Part shown: positions 57,340 through 64,000 of the stretch, piece after piece
Numbering within the stretch: the first letter of the stretch is position 1
Layout of the letters: each line of letters opens with the position of its first letter
NCBI RefSeq assembly: GCF_019654915.1
Contig: NZ_BPET01000019.1
Coordinates: 25,437 to 89,436, forward strand
Origin: Shewanella sp. MBTL60-007
GTDB lineage: Bacteria > Pseudomonadota > Gammaproteobacteria > Enterobacterales > Shewanellaceae
DNA length: 64,000 bases
Reading direction: 5' to 3'
Program-made: the position numbers and the translations under genes
Notes under the pieces: model-generated
What the model saw: only the letters and a program-made list of their open reading frames with translations
Told to the model about the DNA's origin: nothing
The model's database searches: none

Positions 57340-58028
57340 GACAAGCGATACCCCAACATCAATACGCAGATAAAGCCCAATACCGCCGCTTTACCCATGG
57401 CCAGTGCTCTGGCATTAGCAAACCAAGCCTTAGGTAAATGAAATACCAGAATGAATAATAGGTATGTTAATGCCGAAAAGAAGAAGTGGCCGCTCCAACT
57501 CCAGCTGCGACCCCAGCCAATAAATGCCCAGTAGCTGCCTGCGATCTCACCACCAAGAAATGCAGTACCCGCCAGCAAACTGAGCAGGTGACTATGGCTC
57601 TCTAAACGCGTGTCACGCCAAACCCCATGAAATAGATAACCAAGGCTGGCTGCAATCGCCAAACCGAGCGCGATAGGCCGAGATATAAAAAATAGCTGCG
57701 CCCATAAGGATGTAAGCATTGCGCTATCACCCGTAGGTAGCTCCAGTGTTTGACTATATCCAAGCAGCAACAGCGCAACAAAAGTGATTGCCCATACATA
57801 ATTGGCTTGCAAACGCGTTTTTATCGAGAAACCACACAAGCAAACTAAACTGACGATGGCGGTAACCACTAGGTAGGTCATCACACTGCTTGAGGGAAAC
57901 AATAGGCTATCGGCGTTGATTAAACTCAATGTCATGACAGCGAGAGCTAATAGCACAATATTTGCCAAACGGGCAGCGAGCGAGCTTTGCTCAAGCTCTT
58001 TAGATTGCTTCAAACTTAAGTCACTCAT
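57336..58028 (-). CDS. CcsA/ResC-like membrane protein with altered heme-handling motif
   Basis: 230 residues, six or seven membrane helices. Residues 164-178 (GSYWAFIGWGRSWSW) align with the tryptophan-rich WWD segment of CcsA/ResC and CcmC/CcmF, but the Asp-Pro-Lys that normally follows is replaced by Ser179-Gly180-His181. Histidines at 134, 145, 147, 181 and 197 are near the membrane face. The WWD segment presents heme to the outside in cytochrome c assembly. The altered motif and short length suggest a different job, perhaps heme or chelate handling during import. Overlaps its neighbours by four bases each side. Confidence 0.65.
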   Translation of the reverse strand: MSDLSLKQSKELEQSSLAARLANIVLLALAVMTLSLINADSLLFPSSSVMTYLVVTAIVSLVCLCGFSIKTRLQANYVWAITFVALLLLGYSQTLELPTGDSAMLTSLWAQLFFISRPIALGLAIAASLGYLFHGVWRDTRLESHSHLLSLLAGTAFLGGEIAGSYWAFIGWGRSWSWSGHFFFSALTYLLFILVFHLPKAWFANARALAMGKAAVLGFICVLMLGYRLS

Positions 58029-59362
58029 TTAATCGATTCACCTACTCTCATACCTATTCTTTCGGCGCTGATAAACTGCATCAGTTTTTGTGGCAAACTA
58101 AGATCTTCAACATCGATGATTTCAGGCTTATTTAACGACCAATGACGACATACCTGATCAATTAAACTTGGCCGAACCACCCAGATATGACGGCTATTAG
58201 CCACTGCAAGCAGCGGAGCTATCTGCATGCCAAATCCTTGTCCCCCTAGTTCCATCGGTCCAATCTCATCCACAATACAAATATCGCCTTGCTGGAAATT
58301 ATTGTGGTCGAGCGCTTGTTTACCCAGCGCTATTCCCTCTTGAGTAAAGGTGAAGCGGGTGCCTGTCTTCTTATCTAATACACCGGTACGATGACCGAAT
58401 AGACAGCGCTCATCCGTAGCAATATCAACGATATCACTGCTAAAACGCCGCCCCTCCTTCATCACCCCAGGACAGAGCATTCCCTTGAGCGGGATCTGCT
58501 TTTGCTGACACTGCTTGATAAACTGAGCCAAAAGCGTAGTTTTGCCACTGCCGCTTTCGCCGGTAATGATGAGTACACGACTTTGACTTAATCCCAATAC
58601 ATTTTGTGGCATAAAAAACTCCTGCGAGGCGACTTGGTAGCTCGCTGTGGCCAAGCCATAAAGGCGACTAATGTTCTTGCTGGTCATAACCGCTGCACGC
58701 TCGCCATAATCCAACACCTTGCCATGCTCCAATAGCAGTACCTTGTCGGCATACAACTGAGCTAGGTTGGGATCGTGTAAGATGGCAATGACCGCGGTAT
58801 TGGAATCGATGCAGCTACGCTTAACCTGAGATAAAATTTGGAACTTATTACGATAATCGAGATGATTAGTTGGCTCATCAAGCAGCAGTAACTGCTCACT
58901 CTGAAACAGCGCTCTAGCCAATAACACCAGTTGACGCTCACCACCAGAGAGGCGGTTGTAATCCGCCTTGGCCAAGCCCCCGACATCAAGCAACTGCATC
59001 ACTCTTTTAGCATCATGAATGTCTTGTTCTGAGGGGGACTCAAAGGTCGATAGAAAAGGCGTACGCCCCATCACCACCATCTCTAATGCAGTAAAAGCAA
59101 AGGCTGTTTCTTGCTGCTGTGGCACCAGTGCCATCTGCTGCGCAATTTCGGCTCGGCTCATCTTGTCTAGCGCTGAGGAATTAAGATACACAGCCCCCTG
59201 ACTAGGCTGGTTTAGTCCACATAAGCAGTTCATCAAGGTGGTTTTACCCGCACCATTGGCTCCTAAAATCGCTAGAAACTCTCCCGCTTTTAGCTCGAAG
59301 CTAACCCCTTCTAATAAGCACTTATCGCCAACGTAATAACTAATATCCGTAACCGATAGCAT
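58025..59362 (-). CDS. FecE/BtuD-type ABC ATPase fused to a THEP1-like NTPase
   Basis: 445 residues with two P-loop domains. Residues 1-245: iron-chelate-type ABC ATPase with Walker A GANGAGKTT (34-42), Q-loop Q82, signature LSGGE (138-142), Walker B LLLLDEP (158-164) and H196. Residues 262-435: NTPase with Walker A GESGSGKT (268-275) and Walker B ICIVDEIGPMEL (361-372), the pattern of nucleoside-triphosphatase THEP1 (PF03266). Normal FecE-type ATPases end near 260. The two are one uninterrupted frame. Energises the FecCD-type permease; the purpose of the second NTPase is unknown. Confidence 0.85.
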   Translation of the reverse strand: MLSVTDISYYVGDKCLLEGVSFELKAGEFLAILGANGAGKTTLMNCLCGLNQPSQGAVYLNSSALDKMSRAEIAQQMALVPQQQETAFAFTALEMVVMGRTPFLSTFESPSEQDIHDAKRVMQLLDVGGLAKADYNRLSGGERQLVLLARALFQSEQLLLLDEPTNHLDYRNKFQILSQVKRSCIDSNTAVIAILHDPNLAQLYADKVLLLEHGKVLDYGERAAVMTSKNISRLYGLATASYQVASQEFFMPQNVLGLSQSRVLIITGESGSGKTTLLAQFIKQCQQKQIPLKGMLCPGVMKEGRRFSSDIVDIATDERCLFGHRTGVLDKKTGTRFTFTQEGIALGKQALDHNNFQQGDICIVDEIGPMELGGQGFGMQIAPLLAVANSRHIWVVRPSLIDQVCRHWSLNKPEIIDVEDLSLPQKLMQFISAERIGMRVGESIK

Positions 59363-60408
59363 CAGTAAGCCCCTCCTTGACGAAAGCGAAACAGTAGGAA
59401 GGCAAACAGTGGTGCGCCCACTAAAGAGGTAACTATGCCAATAGGGATTTCCATGCTAAAGCTCGCGCGAGCCACACTATCGGCTAACAGTAAAAACATG
59501 GCGCCCACGGCTGTGGAGATAGGAATTAGGCGCATATTATTGGCTCCAGTGAAAGTACGAACCATATGCGGTACAACAAGGCCAATCCAGGCGACAGAGC
59601 CAACAGTTGCCACGCAGGAAGCCACAATAAAGGAGCTAATCACAATCAACACGATGCGCAGCCTTGCAGGCTCAACCCCTAAGCTACGGCTCTGATGGTC
59701 GCCTAAACACAACACATTAAGGCGGTAACGTAATGTGTGAATGAGCCCATAACCAAGGGAAACAGGAATAATAAGCTGCGCCACCGTGCTCCAACTGCTC
59801 ACAGAGAGCGACCCCATCAGCCAAAATACGATAGCGGGTAACTCTCCATAGGGATCGGCTAAGGCTTTTAGCATGGTCAGGGCTGCACCAAATATCGAAC
59901 CGACGATAATGCCTGTCATAATCATCAACAGTAGGCTGTTACTGCCAAAACGTCTGGCCATAAACATGGCGGCGCAAGCGGCTGATAAGCCACAGACAAA
60001 TGCCAGCAACTGAACCATAAGCCAGCTACTCCCCGGCATAATGAGTCCCATCGCCGCGCCAAACATACAGCCTGATGCCACCCCTAAAATATCTGGAGAC
60101 ACGAGTGGATTACGAAATACCCCTTGGTAAACGGCGCCAGAAACAGCTAGGCCTGCGCCGACGATCAAGGCGGTAAGTAAACGAGGAAAACGAATAAGTA
60201 AAATAACGCGCTCTTCTTGAGTCAGATCATCGGGAACCTGACCTGTCATTATCAAGCTACTCAGCACTGACGGTAGCTTTTGAATTGCACTGAACAGATC
60301 CGCTGGATTGACAGAGAAGCGACCGGCACAAAGACCGACAAAAGCGATGATGATGGCGATTCCAATCCATTGTATCGGCTGTAACGAATAGCCTTTCACT
60401 ACTGACAT
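59362..60408 (-). CDS. FecCD/BtuC-type ABC permease
   Basis: 348 residues, about ten membrane helices, FecCD family: GAGLAVSGAVYQGVFRNPL near 82 and VGSVAWIGLVVPHMVR near 268 are the family marks, with the coupling region GLVVPH. Imports an iron-siderophore, heme, cobalamin or similar ligand across the inner membrane as a homodimer. Overlaps the binding protein gene by 10 bases and the ATPase gene by one. Confidence 0.92.
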   Translation of the reverse strand: MSVVKGYSLQPIQWIGIAIIIAFVGLCAGRFSVNPADLFSAIQKLPSVLSSLIMTGQVPDDLTQEERVILLIRFPRLLTALIVGAGLAVSGAVYQGVFRNPLVSPDILGVASGCMFGAAMGLIMPGSSWLMVQLLAFVCGLSAACAAMFMARRFGSNSLLLMIMTGIIVGSIFGAALTMLKALADPYGELPAIVFWLMGSLSVSSWSTVAQLIIPVSLGYGLIHTLRYRLNVLCLGDHQSRSLGVEPARLRIVLIVISSFIVASCVATVGSVAWIGLVVPHMVRTFTGANNMRLIPISTAVGAMFLLLADSVARASFSMEIPIGIVTSLVGAPLFAFLLFRFRQGGAY

Positions 60409-61397
60409 CGGCTTATCTCATGCAGTGGCGACAGGCAAGCATCTCCAAAGGCAACTTGATAGTAGTGAGCAATTTCAGCATCGAGATCGATATTGTTAAA
60501 TCGCTCAGGGTAGGCATTCGCCGCAATATAAAGCGCACCAGCCATCGCCATCGGTGATGGCATATCCCAGAAGCTGCCCTTGGGAAGGTGAATTTGGGGT
60601 AATTTAGCGATTTGAGTCATAAGTGACTTTTCGAGTTGCTCATCGACTTTTGTCGAGTCATTAGATTCACGCACTAGCAACTGTGGCTGCCACAACAATA
60701 GTTGTTCAGCATTCACCTTAGGGTAAAAACCCGGTACTCCCGTAGCGACATTATTAACGCCTGCCACGGCCATTAATTGATGCTGAAACATCTGCTCACT
60801 GGCGGTGCGGTATAGATCTGAGCTATTAGCATAATAGCCGCGCAGACGCTGCTCATCATTCAAACCGGAAAGTCCCGTTTGAATGATTTTAGCTAAACGC
60901 TGGTTTTCAGCCGCTATCTTATCGGCTTTATCTTGGGTGCCTGTCGCCTTAGCCAGCAACTCGAGTACCGCTTTAGCATCTTCTATGCTCTCCGGTTGGA
61001 TCACTAAGCTAGCAATACCTAACGAGGTTAATCGGTCTGCAAGTCGATACCCGTCTTTCTTACCAAACACTAAGACTAAATCAGGCTTAAGTGCGACAAT
61101 GGTCTCTAAACTTGTACCAGCCGAACGACTACCTATCACTAAGGGATCGCGATGCGCGAGAAGTTTGTTGATAAAGGGGGAGTGCTTGGTGCTACCGCCG
61201 ATGCCAACGAGTTTGTCGGCAAGCCCTAGACTTAAGGAGAATAGGTTTGCCGGAGTGAAGGTTGTCACGATCCGCTTGGCAGGCTGTTGCAGCACCACCT
61301 CGCGGCCTTGTTGATCGACCAAGTGTATCGGCGATGCCGATACACTTGAAAGACTACAAAGGAGAATGACAACAGCACTAAATAGTCTGCTTAACAT
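60399..61397 (-). CDS. Periplasmic substrate-binding protein (FecB/BtuF-type)
   Basis: About 332 residues: signal peptide (1-21, ending VSA; no lipobox), then the class III fold with VDQQGREVVLQQPAKRIV at the start, KPDLVLVF near 110, a long connecting helix and a second lobe (about 200-320). Delivers ligand to the FecCD permease. ATG 61397 has AAGGA six bases upstream; the ATG at 61403 is too close to it. The TonB-dependent receptor gene ends nine bases upstream. The ligand cannot be told from motifs. Confidence 0.88.
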   Translation of the reverse strand: MLSRLFSAVVILLCSLSSVSASPIHLVDQQGREVVLQQPAKRIVTTFTPANLFSLSLGLADKLVGIGGSTKHSPFINKLLAHRDPLVIGSRSAGTSLETIVALKPDLVLVFGKKDGYRLADRLTSLGIASLVIQPESIEDAKAVLELLAKATGTQDKADKIAAENQRLAKIIQTGLSGLNDEQRLRGYYANSSDLYRTASEQMFQHQLMAVAGVNNVATGVPGFYPKVNAEQLLLWQPQLLVRESNDSTKVDEQLEKSLMTQIAKLPQIHLPKGSFWDMPSPMAMAGALYIAANAYPERFNNIDLDAEIAHYYQVAFGDACLSPLHEISRCQ

Positions 61398-61406
61398 TCC
61401 CATTCC

Positions 61407-63443
61407 TTAGAAGCGGTACTTTACGCCCACTTCATAGGAGCGACCTTCGTTTGGCTGGCCATATCCTTCGTAGTGTGATTCATCAAGTAAGTTATTAAGA
61501 TTAACGTAAGCAGAAAGCTGCGGTGTAATCGACTTCTTAATACCCATATCGATTGTTAAGGTATCTGACTCCCACTCGTCAGAACGCTCATCAATCAGAA
61601 TATCGGTGCGGTAACGAACACGCAGATTGCTGTCGATGTCTAACCAAGGTTGATACCAGTTAACAACCGCAGTCACCGAATCCTTCGGAATATCACGGAA
61701 GTAATCAGAGTCGCGACCATCTGTGGTATTACGCGCATGGGTGTAAGTGTAATCTAGAGATAAACTTATATTCTCTGTCAACTGGCTTAGAGTAGTGATC
61801 TCGATACCATAAAACTCTGAGCTACCTACGTTTTGATAGACTTCAAGGTCCCAACCTGGATCCGTTGGGTCTGGCACATAAGTAGAGACAATCTTATCGC
61901 TCACATCGTGGTAGAACAGACCAATATCGATACTGTTTAACAATTGGTGGCTAAAATCATTCTTCCAACCTAAGGTATAGCTGGTATTGCGCTCTGGTTT
62001 AATATCATGACGCGCGCCAGTATCGTCATACATCTCAGTAAAGGTTGCGAAACGAGTCTTTTGCGCAATAGAGCCATAGACTAAACCAGCATTATCGAAG
62101 GTATAGCTCATACCTAACATAGGATCTAGGGTATCCGAACCATCTTCCCCCGATGCCGCATCATTGCCACGATCTTCAACAACTGTTTGTTTATGCCATG
62201 CAATACCTGCAACTACATTTAGTGCACCAAATGTCATGGTGTCTTCGGCTGCGAGGCTAATGGTATCCAGTTGAGAGCGCTCATAACCATGGGAGCGGTC
62301 AGGATCTACATAGGCAACGTTCTTCTTCTTATGAACATCATTCTTAAAGTTGACAGACAGGCTTAAACTGTTCCAATCAGCTAATGCCATATCGGTAAAT
62401 AGCGCACCACCAGCGGTATAGTCGCTGAAGCTACTAGTCGCTAATTTTACCTCTTTTTCTGGATTGCTATAGGAGTCATAGCTATCGTTATGCATATGGT
62501 AGTAACCTAATGCACGAACGGTGAGCCAATCATTCACTCGGTGTAAACCGCTTAAATCCATCCCCGTATCTTTATATTCAGAGATATCAGCAAAGCTACT
62601 AAAGTCACTAAATACCTTATTATTACGGGTGTTATAGGGCAGCTCACGGTCTGAATCTAAACTAAATACACTAGCAAATAGTTCAGTGCTTTCGTTAGCG
62701 TAACCACCACGAACCCAGATGTTTGTTGACTCATAAGCTGAGTTTTCACGCTTGCCGCCATCTTCAACGATCATCTGCTTTGGTAAGTCGCCATATCTGT
62801 CTCTCACATCAGACAATACAGGTTCGAAGTCATTAGACATACGCATCGCATCACGACCACGGTGATCGACAGATGCAAACAGACTAAAGCCATCTTTACC
62901 TAAGCTAAGTGAACCAGATTGGTAGTTCTGCCCCATCTGACCAAAAGATGCTTGTAGATCACCGCTCACCCCCTCTTGGCCTTTCTTGGTAATAATGTTG
63001 ACGACACCACCCATACCATTAGGACCATAAAGGACCGAAGAAGCACCTTTAACTACATCGATTTTGGCAATAATGTTGGCGGGAATTTGATTAAGATCTA
63101 ACTGGCCATAATTGGTTTCATAATAAGGCACGCCATCAAGCAAAATAAGCACCTTATCTTGCTCAAAACCCTGAATAGTTAGGAACTTCTCACCCTTACT
63201 TGACTGAGCAACATGTACGCCAGGTACATAATCCAGTGCATCGGCAACCGTTTTAGCTCCAATAAGTTCAATCTGCTCTGCAGTCATGGTGTTATTGATT
63301 GCGATATCTCTAACCCCTGTTTGCTCTGAAACAACAATCTCACCGAGAGAGAACACATCATTTTTATCACTGGCTACCGCATGCTGGCATGCCAACAAAC
63401 TACTGATGATAACTGCGATTTTAGTATTTCTTGTTTTGATCAC
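61407..63443 (-). CDS. TonB-dependent outer-membrane receptor
   Basis: 678 residues: signal peptide (1-24), a TonB-box-like segment near residue 35 (GEIVVSE), plug domain with ALDYVPGVHV, LILLDGVPYY and ASSVLYGPNGMGGVVNIIT (about 45-165), and a 22-strand-type beta barrel ending in the aromatic residue of YEVGVKYRF. The start is GTG 63443 with GGAGT five bases upstream. First gene of the operon. There are no FRAP/NPNL heme-receptor residues that could be recognised, so neither heme nor siderophore is favoured by the receptor itself. Confidence 0.92.
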   Translation of the reverse strand: MIKTRNTKIAVIISSLLACQHAVASDKNDVFSLGEIVVSEQTGVRDIAINNTMTAEQIELIGAKTVADALDYVPGVHVAQSSKGEKFLTIQGFEQDKVLILLDGVPYYETNYGQLDLNQIPANIIAKIDVVKGASSVLYGPNGMGGVVNIITKKGQEGVSGDLQASFGQMGQNYQSGSLSLGKDGFSLFASVDHRGRDAMRMSNDFEPVLSDVRDRYGDLPKQMIVEDGGKRENSAYESTNIWVRGGYANESTELFASVFSLDSDRELPYNTRNNKVFSDFSSFADISEYKDTGMDLSGLHRVNDWLTVRALGYYHMHNDSYDSYSNPEKEVKLATSSFSDYTAGGALFTDMALADWNSLSLSVNFKNDVHKKKNVAYVDPDRSHGYERSQLDTISLAAEDTMTFGALNVVAGIAWHKQTVVEDRGNDAASGEDGSDTLDPMLGMSYTFDNAGLVYGSIAQKTRFATFTEMYDDTGARHDIKPERNTSYTLGWKNDFSHQLLNSIDIGLFYHDVSDKIVSTYVPDPTDPGWDLEVYQNVGSSEFYGIEITTLSQLTENISLSLDYTYTHARNTTDGRDSDYFRDIPKDSVTAVVNWYQPWLDIDSNLRVRYRTDILIDERSDEWESDTLTIDMGIKKSITPQLSAYVNLNNLLDESHYEGYGQPNEGRSYEVGVKYRF

Positions 63444-63873
63444 CGAAGACTCCGAACTGCTCGTTGTAGGGGATTGCGGCCTTTAAACCATTAAAGAACC
63501 TGCTTCACCGAAAATTCGCGCGTATCTTATTCTTAATCTTCAAGTGCAACCATTAACAAAACCTAACTCTAGACACTCATCACCCAATAAAAAACCAATA
63601 ACAACACAACACCATATAATTACAGCCAACAAGGGACAAATAGTCTCAACGAGACAAGTTGACAAGATATTATGTCTACTCAGAAAAAAATGAATCAGCA
63701 ACAAGCTGTTTTAATTAGCTAATGTAGCGAAGGCAGAACTTGCTTTTTAACCAAGTCGTTTTACAGGGGGGCTAGAATATTGAGAAAGGAGGCTAACCAC
63801 ATGTCTTGCGTTGTGATTCTAAACTCATAATTAACGATTGATAACCACTGCAGCTTGTACAGCAATTGGGCTA
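63444..63873. promoter_or_regulatory. Leader region of the twelve-gene import operon
   Basis: 430 bp without a gene. No good Fur box (GATAAT triplets) and no cobalamin-riboswitch B12 box was found. Features seen: GTCTC-AAC-GAGAC at 63643-63655; GACAAGATATTATGTC at 63661-63676, which is the yjfI operator palindrome with three extra bases. The operon promoter could not be fixed. Confidence 0.4.
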
Positions 63874-64000
63874 TGTCCCGTCCTGAAATAGGTTGACGGT
63901 TTTTACTAGACCAGTAGCTTCTGCTGCTGGTCTTTTTTATGCACTTGATTAGGTGTTTTCATACCCAAGCTTAAGTGCGGCCTCAGCTCATTGTATATAA
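63874..64000 (-). mobile_element. Left end of an IS3-family insertion sequence (cut by the window edge)
   Basis: From TGTCCCGTCCTGAAATAGG at 63874 inward, the sequence looks like an IS3 (IS150-type) terminal repeat starting with TG. The transposase C-terminus follows on the minus strand. The other end and target duplication are outside the window. Confidence 0.7.
63906..64000 (-). CDS. IS3-family transposase OrfB, C-terminal fragment (partial)
   Basis: The minus-strand frame entering from the right edge reads YNELRPHLSLGMKTPNQVH and ends at the stop 63908-63906. The segment RPHLSLGxKTPxQV is the usual end of the integrase core of IS3-family OrfB proteins. Only about 31 codons are visible, so whether the element is intact cannot be judged. 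Confidence 0.8.
   Translation of the reverse strand, partial: IYNELRPHLSLGMKTPNQVHKKDQQQKLLV

Noticed and set aside
63444..63560. Possible cobalamin riboswitch in the leader of the TonB receptor gene
   Set aside because: G/C-rich patches are present but no B12 box or conserved junction sequence could be found.
63672..63722. Plus-strand 16-codon frame between the import operon and the IS end
   Set aside because: No ribosome-binding site and no recognisable product; very short frames of this kind are common by chance.

Overview
The window reads as chromosomal DNA of a marine gammaproteobacterium, most likely Shewanella. This rests on recognised proteins and gene order (DUF3622 and DUF3565 proteins, a PutA without an N-terminal DNA-binding domain, the astD-astA-argD cluster next to crp, a TonB/ExbB/ExbD set with DUF3450 and TtpC-like proteins), not on a database search. 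Coding density is high. No tRNA, rRNA, CRISPR array or prophage was seen. One insertion-sequence fragment (IS3-like) lies at the right edge.

Region by region. 1-6400: an envelope-stress-like module with a DUF350 membrane protein, a membrane-anchored aminopropyltransferase homologue, YjfI, a PspA/IM30 protein, YjfK, a small possibly DNA-binding protein and a voltage-gated-type K+ channel; the yjfIJK promoter is flanked by two palindromic operators. 6400-11000: YgiF-type CYTH triphosphatase, a DUF47 regulator with Pit phosphate permease, and YgiM. 11000-19300: bifunctional PutA, then two tandem chemoreceptor paralogues of identical length. 19300-27500: cydDC, DUF3622 and DUF3565 proteins, and convergent rhlE and dbpA. 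27500-51400: a block whose backbone (yheV, yheS, yheT, yheU, prkB, crp, argD, pabA) follows the enterobacterial crp neighbourhood, interrupted by a GMC oxidoreductase with a Tat-type partner, a Sel1-like protein, a PepSY protein with a two-component system, a DUF1338 protein, astD-astA, an HDOD protein and a secreted S9 peptidase. Two unusual non-coding arrays lie here: degenerate repeats of about 75-100 bp after prkB, and an exact 148-bp-period array after pabA whose unit carries a broken copy of the pabA 3' end.

51498-63443 is one tightly packed minus-strand operon of twelve genes, nearly all joined by overlaps or gaps of a few bases: TonB-dependent receptor, periplasmic binding protein, FecCD-type permease, an ABC ATPase fused to a THEP1-like NTPase, a CcsA/ResC-like and a ResB-like membrane protein, DUF3450, a TtpC-like ExbB, ExbB, ExbD, TonB and a TPR protein. 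It encodes a complete outer-to-inner-membrane import route with its own energiser, plus two cytochrome c assembly-like proteins that a plain siderophore or cobalamin importer does not need. This is the best candidate for an undescribed system in the window. The substrate cannot be read from the sequence; heme or another metal chelate is the leading inference.

Start codons were moved inward from the longest open frame where the ribosome-binding site or family length supported it (yjfI, ygiF, ygiM, putA, both chemoreceptors, cydD, yheS, prkB, the S9 peptidase, the second exbB and the binding protein).
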